DNA from: Bin5 sp034428395
GTDB taxonomy: Bacteria; Chloroflexota; Anaerolineae; Caldilineales; Caldilineaceae
DNA: 21,231 nucleotides
Reading direction: 5' to 3'
Assembly (NCBI GenBank): GCA_034428395.1
Contig: DAOUHX010000088.1
Span: 1 to 21,231 of the forward strand
In this document: positions 13,989 through 21,231 of the stretch, piece by piece
Position numbering within the stretch: the first letter of the stretch is position 1
How the letters are laid out: each line of letters begins with the position of its first letter
Notes under the pieces: generated by a model
What the model saw: the letters and a program-made list of their open reading frames with translations, nothing else
The model's database searches: none
What the model was told of the DNA's origin: nothing
Translations under genes and position numbers: made by a program

Positions 13989-16900
13989 CTACCCACTTGG
14001 AGGGTTCAAAGTACAGTCGTCCAGGTTGAAATCGCCCCATGGTCCCCTGTTCTTACCAACCCCAGTACCGACAACGACGACGCGCTCTCCTTCATTCAAG
14101 CGTGTCCATTTGTCCACCTGCCCGGGGGCCAGGTTGCAACGGACGTTGTCCGGGCCGCCTTTAATGTTAAAGATTATGTAATGCACATCATCTTTTTTCA
14201 CTCTCGCTATCTCTCCAAACACTTCAAGAACAACGCCCTTATACTTTTCGTCTGCTTCAGACCGATCTTCGTTGTAGTCGTCAATTATCACTTGCGCGGC
14301 GACTTGTAGAACCACAGGCGGCGGCGAAACCTCTACAACCGCATCTGGCCCTGTGGTGTCAGTTGGAGTCGGCGTGTTGTCCTCCCCCCCGTCGATAGGA
14401 GCACTCGCGTCACCGTTTACGGCCTCCTTTTCCACGGGGCAGTGGAATTCGACCGCGAAATCGGTTGGAGCTACCTCGACAAGGTACTCCTCTCCGGGCA
14501 GGTCCCAGGCAATTGTACTGTCATCTTCGCCTCTGAAGTCGCCCAGCCGTTGCCAGAAGCAGAAGAGTTCTTCCAGGGGTTCGCCCTTATACCGGCCGGG
14601 GCCGATGTCCAGTCCCACCACATACATGCCGGGAGGAACCGAAGTCAGAAGCGGATCGCGCGGCTCGAGAAAGTCAAACGGCACCAGCTCACAATCGGTC
14701 GTAAAGGCAATGTCGTCGCTCTGCACTTCCACGTAGAACGGCCCTTCACGCAGGCCCATCGCGATGATGCTGTCGGGGTCCTGATTCAGATCGCTCAACC
14801 GCGCCCACTTACAGAAAGAGTCCTCCGACGCCTCTCCCCAGTAGACGACGGGCGCGATCTCTTTGCCTACCTCATATGTCCCGGGTGGCACCGAAGTTGG
14901 CGGAGGGGGGGGAGTTTCCAGGTCGGGAAGGAGGATCAAGCCGGCTTCATATCCTTCCAAATCGGTCGACAACAAGGTAAAGTTCTTCGCGTCTTCGGCC
15001 ACTTCGTGGATCGTTGTGCAGAGCGTGGGCGTGTTGGGCTTGAGTGCAGGAGGACATTCACTGTCATCGTCGATGAACTCCAGATGTTCGCCGAAGTGGC
15101 TGTGTCTCCGGCCGCGGCCGTCGACCAATGTGACTCCGTCGTATTCCAGCGTTTCGCTGCTCAGGTTCAGCAGACGAAACTGCGTCTGCAGGAATCGGCC
15201 CTGCGTGGTGACAGAATCGCCTTCGTCATTGCTGAGTTCCCGGCCCAATTCTTCGACGGAGAGAACATGCCAGCAGACGTCTCCAACCTGCAGGTCCTCT
15301 TCAATGAAATGGAAGCGAAGCGACATAACGTCAGACAGGCCCAAGGCCACTGTTTCGGCGCCATCGTCGCTTCCGTCCAGGTCGTCTGCGATAAAGATAA
15401 GTCCTGTCACATCGTCCGAAACTTCATAAATGCTTGTGCAGGTGGTGATGGCATTGGGTTTGAGGGAGAAAGGCCCGAGGATGCCGCCTGTGCATCTTTC
15501 ATTTTCGGCAACAAACTCAGTTCGCCCCCGTTCATACTCACGGCCCCGGCTGTCTCGCAATAAGGCGCCGTGAAAGTCCAGATCGGCGCTCCCCTTGTTG
15601 GTGAGCTGAAAGCGTACTGCAACGAAGCGGCCTTTGGTCTTCTCCCGGTTGCCGCCGGCTTCCAGCACATGGCCGATGTCCCCGGCGGACAGAATTTGCC
15701 AGCGCACCTCCCCGACGCGAACGACGTCACCGATTGAATGGGGTTGGACCGGCGGCAAATCCAGGCCGACACTGGCAGTTTCCTGCGTTCCATTCTTGCC
15801 AAGTCCGTCTGTCGTGAGCACATGATCTGTTGCATCCACATTGACTTCGTAAATGACTGTGCATGTCGTGGGCGTGTTGGGCTTCAGTTCGTAAGGCCTC
15901 CACCCTCGCCACGTCCACTTGCCGTAGCAATTCTCGGTCTTGGGAACATAGTCGTGGGGCGGGCCGTCCGGACGTCCTGCTCGAGGCACCCGGAAATATG
16001 GGTACTCACGGCCCTGAGAGTCCCGCAATGATACGCCTTTTCTATTGCGCGGGCCGCCATCGAACTCCAGCGGATCACTGCCCACATTGAGGAAGCGAAA
16101 ACGCACCTGAATGAAACGCTCGTCAGTTGTCTGGCTGTCGCCTTTCTCATTTTTGAGTTCATGGCCGAGATGCTCGGCGGAGAGTACCTGCCATTGTACG
16201 TCTCTCACTTGGAAAGCCTCACTTATCGCATAGTCTGGAGTAGGAGCCGGCTGCCGGCCTTGATCCCGCTCGATAATCGGCACCCTCACGATGTAGACAT
16301 TCACCAGGTCAGCGATTTCCGGGTAATCGAACTCGTCGTCGACCGGACGCACGGTCGCGACTACATCTGCGGGCCCCGCGTTTGTCTCTGACTGGCGGGG
16401 GGCCTGATGGGGACCAGCGCCCGGCTCTTCGTTTGCCTCGGTGCCCGCGTCCCACAGGAGCAACTTCCCTGTAACGTTCTGCAAACCGATGGGTTTGCCG
16501 TCCTCATCGAACAGGGGGATACCGCTTTCGACGGGAGCAAGGAAGAGATCATTGGACTGTACGAGCATGGTGGCGAAGGAAAGATAGGGAGTTGCGGGCG
16601 AGGCGGTCACTTCAAATTCATAGAATTCACGGGGCGACAAGAGGCTGGGGCTGTCGGCGCAGACAGGCCTATTGAAAATGCCCGCGGGCAGCCCTTTGGC
16701 GAGGAGGGCGGCAGCGAGAGGGGTCGGGTCGCCGTCTTCGGCCAGCGCTTCCAATCCCTCCTCCCGGTCTGCTTCGCCGCCGGCGAAGAGGGGGGCGGCC
16801 TCGTTGTGCAGTGTCCAAACACCCGGGGAGAAAAGGGTGGGCGGATCGCTGTCGGCGGCGATGTTCTGGACGCGCACGCGGAAGGTGGCTGTATTGTCCG

Positions 16901-17015
16901 CGTCGAGATTCTGTGAGGCCGCTTGAGATTCGACTTGCGCCGATGCCGCTCCGATCGCTATGGTCAACAAGATGAGCGCAATAGTGGCAACTGCCCAGAA
17001 TTTTTTGCTCTGCAT
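13989..17015 (-). CDS. Modular secreted protein: spondin domain, DUF4352-like domains, PPGTY repeats, OB-fold
   Basis: This 1008-residue protein has an N-terminal signal (QSKKFWAVATIALILLTIAI, cleavage near ASA-Q at 26). Residues about 35-225 match bacterial spondin domains: FRVRVQNIA, LSPGVW-type SPGVWTLH, EGLEALAEDG, MLVQSNDLF, WDAGTEANEEPG. Three DUF4352-like beta domains follow (about 262-395, 425-545, 560-690), each with VGxVxWxVLSxxxxG, F..V.FR..N and an SLKPN..TTCT..YEV motif. Two repeats starting SVPPGTYEVG (708) and SVPPGMYVVG (792) resemble the secreted 'PGTYxVGxDIAPGxY' family. After a Thr/Pro linker, 901-1008 is a tRNA_anti-like OB-fold (KYKGVVLEVFGEI...GERVVVVGTG). The start has GAGGAG at correct spacing. 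It lies 63 nt after the Tat-signal gene, probably one operon. A surface-binding or adhesive role is inferred. Confidence 0.8.
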   Translation of the reverse strand: MQSKKFWAVATIALILLTIAIGAASAQVESQAASQNLDADNTATFRVRVQNIAADSDPPTLFSPGVWTLHNEAAPLFAGGEADREEGLEALAEDGDPTPLAAALLAKGLPAGIFNRPVCADSPSLLSPREFYEFEVTASPATPYLSFATMLVQSNDLFLAPVESGIPLFDEDGKPIGLQNVTGKLLLWDAGTEANEEPGAGPHQAPRQSETNAGPADVVATVRPVDDEFDYPEIADLVNVYIVRVPIIERDQGRQPAPTPDYAISEAFQVRDVQWQVLSAEHLGHELKNEKGDSQTTDERFIQVRFRFLNVGSDPLEFDGGPRNRKGVSLRDSQGREYPYFRVPRAGRPDGPPHDYVPKTENCYGKWTWRGWRPYELKPNTPTTCTVIYEVNVDATDHVLTTDGLGKNGTQETASVGLDLPPVQPHSIGDVVRVGEVRWQILSAGDIGHVLEAGGNREKTKGRFVAVRFQLTNKGSADLDFHGALLRDSRGREYERGRTEFVAENERCTGGILGPFSLKPNAITTCTSIYEVSDDVTGLIFIADDLDGSDDGAETVALGLSDVMSLRFHFIEEDLQVGDVCWHVLSVEELGRELSNDEGDSVTTQGRFLQTQFRLLNLSSETLEYDGVTLVDGRGRRHSHFGEHLEFIDDDSECPPALKPNTPTLCTTIHEVAEDAKNFTLLSTDLEGYEAGLILLPDLETPPPPPTSVPPGTYEVGKEIAPVVYWGEASEDSFCKWARLSDLNQDPDSIIAMGLREGPFYVEVQSDDIAFTTDCELVPFDFLEPRDPLLTSVPPGMYVVGLDIGPGRYKGEPLEELFCFWQRLGDFRGEDDSTIAWDLPGEEYLVEVAPTDFAVEFHCPVEKEAVNGDASAPIDGGEDNTPTPTDTTGPDAVVEVSPPPVVLQVAAQVIIDDYNEDRSEADEKYKGVVLEVFGEIARVKKDDVHYIIFNIKGGPDNVRCNLAPGQVDKWTRLNEGERVVVVGTGVGKNRGPWGDFNLDDCTLNPPSG

Positions 17016-17078
17016 CGTTGCTGCTCCTCAGTGTCTGAGCAAAGGGCTTGGCTCTGCAGGCGAAGGGCTGTTTCGTCA

Positions 17079-18416
17079 TCAGGCAGCCAGTATCGAGTTG
17101 TCAGCGTTCAGGTTTGCGTTCTTGCGATAATCGCCAATGCTGTTCAGCAGACCCTCTGTGGTCGAAATCGCATCCTGAAACTCGGATGCCACCACGCTGG
17201 CGATTGACTCCCTGACGTCATTCACGCCCGCGTCCACGTCGGGCAGGTATTCCCACGAACTGAGTGCGGACATGAGATCGGCGGTCCTGCTTGTCACTGC
17301 TTTGGTTTGGGATTTGAACCAGACCAGTGCCTTGTCCAGGCCCAACCCCTGGACGAATTCGACGGCCATCTCCCACGCCCTGTCTACGCCAACCCGATCC
17401 GCCATCGAGACGACCCAGTCCCACACGACGTTGAGCACATTTTCTTCTGCATATTCGTAGAGGTTTCTCAGATTGCCGCCTACGTTTTTTAGAACTTCGC
17501 CGATGGTTTCCAGACCTTTCTCGACATCCAGCGCCTTCCACCAGCCTTTGACAAGTTGGATTACTTGATGTCCGAGGAATACCAGACCAATGGCCTGCAG
17601 GACGATCAGGAACGGCGCGAATATCGGGATCAGGAAAGGAAACGCCAGGGCGATTCCGACAAGTATACCGGTGATTGTGAACCCTAGGGATCCGGCGACG
17701 ATGCTCGAAGTCACTATTTTGGATACCATTTCTCCCCATGTGATCTTGCCCTCGGCGTACTGCAGTCCGCAGTCCAGGCAGGCGAGTAGGCCGCCAGCGA
17801 CAACACCAACCATTCCGCCACGAACCATTCCCTTAATGGTCTGGATGATAGCGAAGCGTATAGCTTCAAAATGCAGGATGAGTCTGGCCTGTTCTACAAG
17901 CGCGGGGTGCATCGGTCGAGGGCCCAGCGATTTGTTGCATGGAGAGCACCACCACACCCCGTTTTCCGCGACCGCGGCCCCGCCCCATGCTTTGGGAATG
18001 ATGTGGGACCAGTCTTTGCCCTGGTGGAACTTCCACAGCGCTTCGGGGCCTCCGGCCCGGATCGGGGCAGGGATCGTCAACCAAATCGCTCTTGCCGCAG
18101 GTAAACTCTTGGATTCACCACCCGCAAGTCTGTACTTATCTTTCAACAACGGCGGTAAGTTATTGTAGTCCAGATTGCGCGCAAAAGAGTTGAGAAACTG
18201 TCCTGAAACCCACAGCCCTCCTAAGCCTGACACTATCCAATTCTGGACGTCAAGCTCACCAAGCATGTCGGTCCCCTGGGAAATCAAGATTGGAGAAGAC
18301 TCCTGGGCCATTGCGGGACGGTGGGTCGGGTACAGTGAGGCGGCCAGGGTCAGAGTCACTCCAATTCGCGTGGTTGATCGCAGAAACTGACGGCGAGAAA
18401 GTGTACGCTTTGTCAT
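17079..18416 (-). CDS. Tat-exported protein with HNH-like motif and membrane helices
   Basis: This 445-residue protein begins with a twin-arginine signal, LSRRQFLRSTTRIGV, with likely cleavage after AMA at 37. Residues 135-168 read KDWSHIIPKAWGG...ENGVWWCSPCNKSLGPR, which fits the HNH nuclease core: His138 as base, Asn152, CxxC 157-160 and Asn161. The Asp normally before His is Ser, and the first zinc CxxC is absent. Hydrophobic stretches at about 200-216 and 238-285 look like membrane helices, and the C-terminal 150 residues are helical with no known match. AAGGAG lies just before ATG 18416. An exported nuclease-like domain followed by membrane helices recalls contact-dependent or pore-linked toxins, but an inactive structural HNH fold is equally possible. 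The family is not recognised. Confidence 0.65.
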   Translation of the reverse strand: MTKRTLSRRQFLRSTTRIGVTLTLAASLYPTHRPAMAQESSPILISQGTDMLGELDVQNWIVSGLGGLWVSGQFLNSFARNLDYNNLPPLLKDKYRLAGGESKSLPAARAIWLTIPAPIRAGGPEALWKFHQGKDWSHIIPKAWGGAAVAENGVWWCSPCNKSLGPRPMHPALVEQARLILHFEAIRFAIIQTIKGMVRGGMVGVVAGGLLACLDCGLQYAEGKITWGEMVSKIVTSSIVAGSLGFTITGILVGIALAFPFLIPIFAPFLIVLQAIGLVFLGHQVIQLVKGWWKALDVEKGLETIGEVLKNVGGNLRNLYEYAEENVLNVVWDWVVSMADRVGVDRAWEMAVEFVQGLGLDKALVWFKSQTKAVTSRTADLMSALSSWEYLPDVDAGVNDVRESIASVVASEFQDAISTTEGLLNSIGDYRKNANLNADNSILAA

Positions 18417-18682
18417 CTCTCACTCCTTGTGATGCGTTTTGGATGCGATGTTACCCTACCCGCGGGCGACAGCAAAGGGCTATAGTTGTTTCCAGTGGCT
18501 AGACCCCGAAGCGGGATAAACGGGGCGCTTTCAGACAGATGCGACAGGTTCTGCTCAGAGCACGGAGACTGCTTCAGCAGGTGTTTGCAGGCGGGAATCC
18601 TGATGTGTCCTCTCATGCACGACGCTCGCGCCGCGGACATATGCAATTGACTTGCCCTCCACGCGCTGTGTAAGTTGCTCCA
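18417..18682. other. Intergenic region upstream of the Tat-signal/spondin operon
   Basis: No supported gene. The operon promoter should lie here on the minus strand, but I see no box pair good enough to name. A 42-codon minus frame from about 18682 (MEQLTQRVEGKSIAYVRGA...) ends in TGA near 18557 without a recognisable family. Confidence 0.4.
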
Positions 18683-18930
18683 TTATATGCCTTGGCTCGT
18701 GGTCCGCTTTGGGGGGCAGTTCAGCAGGTCAAGCAGGCTCTGAAGACGGTTTTGGGGGCGGGCTTTGTGGTATGTTTGTGGCCAAGACAGCTGCGCGTTA
18801 ATTAACGGCTGCGCATTGCGGGCCTGCGAAACAGAGCGGGCATCAGGCAGCGTCGCGAAGTCCTCTTTGAGATCGTCGATTTCCTTTTTGTACTGCCGGC
18901 GCCCGTCTTCGTCTATACCAATGCAGTTTG
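18683..18930 (-). pseudogene. Decayed coding remnant, possibly a recombinase C-terminus
   Basis: The minus strand reads VRIPERMAKLHWY, then after a shift IDEDGRRQYKKEIDDLKEDF, ATLPDARSVSQARNAQPLIN, AQLSWPQTYHKARPQNRLQS, LLDLLNCPP and stops at 18683-18685. The coiled-coil-like segment followed by 'ARPQNRLQSLLDLL' resembles the end of large serine recombinases, but I cannot confirm the family. The protein-like run without stops over about 65 codons and the neighbouring recombinase debris are the support. A 12-bp palindrome cgttaattaacg at 18796-18807 lies within it. Confidence 0.35.
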
Positions 18931-19007
18931 GCCATGCGCTCCGGGATGCGCACCACGCGATCCGACCGGTCGTTCTGCTTTCGGGCTGTTCTCTGCCCCT
19001 GATTGCC

Positions 19008-19854
19008 TTACGAAACCAGCCAGCGGGCGGCCTGGCCGGCGTCCTCGTTTCGGGTATACCTGGCCGGCATGGCCGGCGATTTCCAGCGGCCCTGACGCTG
19101 CACCGCGGGCAGGGGCGCGCCGGCCCGGACCATACGCTGGGCCATGCCGACGCGGCCCGAGTAGCCGCTGTAGGGGCCGACGAGGCCGGCCTGGTCGCAG
19201 GCCTGCCGGATGCGCTTTGCGATCTGCGCCGCGCTGAGACGGAAGATGAGCGCCCTGTTTTCGAACGGCTTGATGCCGGGCCCCGTGGTGCGCGCGGGCC
19301 GCATCAGGCCGTACTCGGGCGCGCCGTCGTCGAGGACCCCCCGCATCATGCGCAGCTCGCGCAGGTAGATGGCCGTAGACGGCGTGATGTAGACCACCTG
19401 CTCGTCGTGGCCCTTCGAGGGCGCGATGCGCAGCCGTCCGCTGCCGTCGTCCCACTCGGTGAAGTCGGACCATTCCAGCCGGGCGGCTTGAGCGCGGTCT
19501 CCCGGATGCGCGCCCAGCGCGGCGGCCTGGCGGGGCGAGGGCGCGTTTCTGCGCAAACGGCTGAGACAGTGCCCGACCATTGGATCGCGCGCGGTCAGCG
19601 GCTGTCCTGCGACGCGCTGCCAGAAGGTGAGCGCGGCGAGCAGAATCGGGAGGCCATTGATGCGTCCGGCCTCGGCCTCCGCTTCGAGGAAGCCGCAGAG
19701 CAGGTCCGGGCCGGACGCGGCGCCGGACGCGTGTTCCTCGGTCCAGCGGTCCAGCTGCGGAGCTTGCGCAGGACGCTCTGGTAGCGGCGGCGGGAACGGG
19801 TGCGAGGGCTGCCCAGGCCTCCCGTTCGCGGCGGGTTTGGTCGCTTGTCTGCAT
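19008..19854 (-). pseudogene. Tyrosine recombinase / phage-type integrase, frameshifted and deleted
   Basis: The C-terminal frame (19008-19745) includes LEWSDFTEWDDGSGRLRIAP, SKGHDEQVVYITPSTAIYLR, then AKRIRQACDQAGL, SGYSGRVGMAQRM and RQGRWKSPAMPARYTRNEDA. This is a tyrosine recombinase catalytic domain: Lys in the beta-hairpin, (H-to-Y)SGR, Trp in RQGRWK, and the Tyr nucleophile in ARYTR. The block that should hold the first catalytic Arg is missing: APSPRQAAALGAHPGDRAQA jumps straight to the LEWSD strand, a loss of about 30 residues. The N-terminus is split over other frames: MQTSDQTRREREAWAALAP from ATG 19854, then RRRYQSVLRKLRSW. At least two frameshifts are needed. It is not functional. 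Confidence 0.8.
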
Positions 19855-19884
19855 AGACGCGAGAATAATAGTTCTCGCGTCTAT
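19853..19884. repeat. Perfect 13-6-13 inverted repeat at the integrase start
   Basis: atagacgcgagaa (19853-19865) and ttctcgcgtctat (19872-19884) are exact reverse complements around the 6-nt spacer taatag. The integrase remnant's ATG (19854-19852 on the minus strand) overlaps its left edge. Size and arrangement resemble core sites of tyrosine recombinases (dif 11-6-11, loxP 13-8-13). An autoregulatory operator or a 5' UTR hairpin is also possible. Confidence 0.7.
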
Positions 19885-19921
19885 GATCCGGTTTTCAGCC
19901 ATCCAGAGCCGCCTCAACTAA

Positions 19922-19944
19922 GCCGACCGGCCGCCGCGGTCGGC
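19922..19944. terminator. GC-rich hairpin, terminator-like without T-run
   Basis: gccgaccg at 19922-19929 pairs with cggtcggc at 19937-19944 around a 7-nt loop. The stem is strong, but no poly-T follows on either strand, so intrinsic termination is uncertain. It lies 38 nt from the 13-6-13 repeat and could belong to the same mobile remnant. Confidence 0.3.
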
Positions 19945-20053
19945 CTCTGCGGCGCGGGTGAAGATCGACGCCGTCCGCGCCGACTTCCAGTGCCCCCGCG
20001 CCCTGATCGCGTGCGCCGGCCGCTGCCATACCGCGGGCCACCGGATCCAGACG

Positions 20054-20135
20054 CCTGAGGCCTTCAAACCTGCCGACCCTGTTTCGCTGATTGCCGGACT
20101 AACATGACGGGCGGCACAAACATCGGGGCAGGTCA
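20054..20135 (+). mobile_element. Right end of IS3-family element (copy 2), remnant
   Basis: The plus strand reads PEAFKPADPVSLIAGLT and a TGA stop, against PEALLPADPVPVPAGLT in copy 1, followed by acgggcggcacaaacatcgg and the same terminal caggtca. Only the last 82 nt are recognisable. It is oriented like copy 1 and diverged from it by roughly 15 to 20 percent, so the two were separate insertions. Confidence 0.8.
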
Positions 20136-20263
20136 TTGATGCGCGATTTGTCGGTACCGGAGAAGAAGGTCCGGAGGAATGGTGTTAGGTCGGTCATCGT
20201 GCCAGAATGCGCTAAGTCAATGCACGATCGGGCTTGAATGGAACCACAGGAGATCTCAGAACG

Positions 20264-20770
20264 CTACTGGGGGAGTTCACCTTTCTGAATCGCGGCTTGA
20301 CGCGCTTCTTCCAGCATCGACTGGATATCCGCGACCTGGATGCGCGCGCTGATTGTGGGGAAGAGTCGTCTCAAGACCTGATCAAAGCCTTCTCGCATGT
20401 TGGCAGGCAACCCGAACATCAAAGGCGGGCTTATGCTGTAAGCGTTTCTCACGGCACGGTCGCCTTTGACGGCGGTCGACGGCAGGGCGTTGCGGTCAAC
20501 ATCGCGATGAGCAGGGATTAACCAGACATCGCCTTCGTCCTCGCTCACCTCATTGAGCTGCAACTCCTGCGCCTCAGCTGACCCCATGAAACGGACAAAT
20601 GCACCTGCCTGGGGTCGGTTAGGCGCGCTGGCTGGGATAACGTAGTCGACAACGAGCGAAACCTCATCCAGTGGTATGGTTGCGTCCATTTGGGGAAACT
20701 GGAAGAAATCCAACCCATCAATGAAGGCTGGCGGCTGTTGGATAAAGCTGAAATGCGGGGCCAGCGGCAT
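20264..20770 (-). pseudogene. C-terminal part of an extracellular solute-binding protein (family 1)
   Basis: The minus strand from ATG 20770 gives 168 residues: FIDGLDFFQFPQMD, then VVDYVIPASAPNRPQAGAFV, RFMGSAEAQELQ and a helical end FDQVLRRLFPTISARIQVAD. The 'DFFxFP', 'xGAxxFxxFMxSxEAQ' pattern is the C-terminal half of carbohydrate ABC transporter binding proteins. A complete one has about 400 residues with a signal peptide, neither of which is seen. Upstream in the same frame is TGA at 20801-20803, preceded by another ORF, so this may be one gene cut by a nonsense codon or a fusion after deletion. It is not expected to work in transport as it stands. Confidence 0.6.
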
Positions 20771-20800
20771 GACGGCCTTTTTGCGGGTGAGCGGGCTCTC

Positions 20801-21231
20801 TCACCACCCGAAACCGTAATACACTGTGTTTCCAACGTGGAGCGGCATGTACTCCTCAACGGCAAGCTCCGACAGGTAAGCGGCGCAGTCATTGTCGCCT
20901 TCCGGCAAGGTCTGCCATAGCGTGTGGGCAACCGACATTCTGTAGTGGGAAATCTCCTCCGATCTCTTGCTCCGAATGATAGCGGCGTGGGACTCGATCA
21001 GGGCGGCCAGTTCTTCTCGCCCTTGCGCGCATCTGCGTTCTGATGCCACAAATCCATTAGCGTACATCCACTCCGCTCTTCCCAACCAATTAGCGGCCCA
21101 CTCGCTGTGCGATTCTACGCTGTCGCGCGCTACGGCCTCCTTTGCCCAACTATGCAGCCATGTATCGGCTTGCATCAGATTGGGCGTGATGACAGTGACG
21201 TCTTCTCCACTGTAATGGTCGAAGAGGGCAT
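20801..21231 (-). CDS. Unrecognised partial protein entering from the right edge
   Basis: The frame is open from the window edge (ALFDHYSGEDVTVITPNL...) to TGA at 20801-20803, at least 142 residues. It is helix-rich (WLHSWAKEAVARD, WAANWLGRAEWMYANG, REELAALIESHAAIIRSKRS), ends in HVGNTVYYGFGW, and lacks a signal or membrane segment in the visible part. It shares a frame with the solute-binding-protein fragment across the stop, separated by only 30 nt to that fragment's first ATG. It may be the N-terminal half of that protein or an unrelated gene; I do not recognise it. Confidence 0.5.
   Translation of the reverse strand, partial: ALFDHYSGEDVTVITPNLMQADTWLHSWAKEAVARDSVESHSEWAANWLGRAEWMYANGFVASERRCAQGREELAALIESHAAIIRSKRSEEISHYRMSVAHTLWQTLPEGDNDCAAYLSELAVEEYMPLHVGNTVYYGFGW

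Noticed and set aside
14442..15563. 373-codon plus-strand frame
   Set aside because: Antisense to the spondin/DUF4352 gene, which has clear domains and a signal peptide.
18765..19784. Long plus-strand frame of 339 codons
   Set aside because: Antisense to the tyrosine recombinase remnant, whose motifs are on the minus strand; Arg/Gly/Ala-rich composition typical of a GC-rich shadow frame.
387..20135. Composite transposon bounded by the two IS3 ends
   Set aside because: The two ends are clearly diverged from one another, both elements are degraded, and no left ends are visible.
1..21231. Recoded stop codons as explanation for the in-frame TAG and TGA
   Set aside because: TAA, TAG and TGA all end intact genes here (for example TGA for DUF499 and TAG for hicB), and the affected genes carry other lesions.
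1..21231. CRISPR arrays, tRNA or rRNA genes
   Set aside because: No regularly spaced repeats, no T-loop-like GTTCGAATCC with a matching acceptor stem, and no rRNA signature were seen.

Overview
The window is GC-rich, bacterial and densely decayed: an accessory stretch in which defence or toxin-antitoxin genes, insertion-sequence debris and secreted-protein genes are mixed. Protein styles (TPR-rich lytic transglycosylase lipoprotein, DUF4258/YgiT pair, short HicB, clan AA aspartic protease pair, 'PPGTYxVG' secreted repeats) fit an uncultured Chloroflexota-like organism. That placement is inference from family resemblance; no rRNA or marker gene is present.

Left part (1-4178). An IS3-family transposase tail (deleted and nonsense-mutated) is followed by a DUF4258 toxin / YgiT zinc-finger antitoxin pair in which the toxin is frameshifted. 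Then comes a likely three-gene operon: an OLD/ABC-type AAA ATPase, a DUF4276-like TOPRIM-fold protein 4 nt downstream, and an unrecognised winged-helix-like protein. After it lies a scar made of the first ~28 codons of a DUF499 gene fused to the 3' end of a DUF1156-type methylase gene, then a minus-strand pair (hypothetical protein plus a clan AA aspartic protease that lost its catalytic centre).

Centre (4179-10082). A full-length DUF499 ATPase (1108 aa) stands without its usual methylase partner. Downstream is a sigma70-like promoter and an apparently complete IS5/IS427-type element (about 825 bp, two ORFs with a -1 shift, TA target duplication). Next is a hicB-hicA pair; hicA is too short for ordinary ORF calling and is cut by an in-frame TGA.

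Right part (10083-18416, minus strand). It holds a TPR/SLT lytic transglycosylase lipoprotein, the C-terminal stump of a tandem paralogue joined to an IS3-family transposase tail, and a two-gene export operon: a Tat-signal protein with an HNH-like motif plus membrane helices, and a 1008-aa modular secreted protein (spondin domain, three DUF4352-like domains, two PPGTY repeats, OB-fold).

Right edge (18417-21231). Remnants include a possible recombinase C-terminus, a frameshifted tyrosine recombinase that lost its first catalytic Arg, a perfect 13-6-13 inverted repeat at that recombinase's start codon, a second right end of the same IS3-family element seen at the left edge, and a solute-binding-protein C-terminus in frame with an upstream ORF across a TGA.

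The leading candidates for something new are the AAA/DUF4276/winged-helix operon, the Tat-exported HNH-like protein with its spondin partner, and the 13-6-13 palindrome as a recombination core site.
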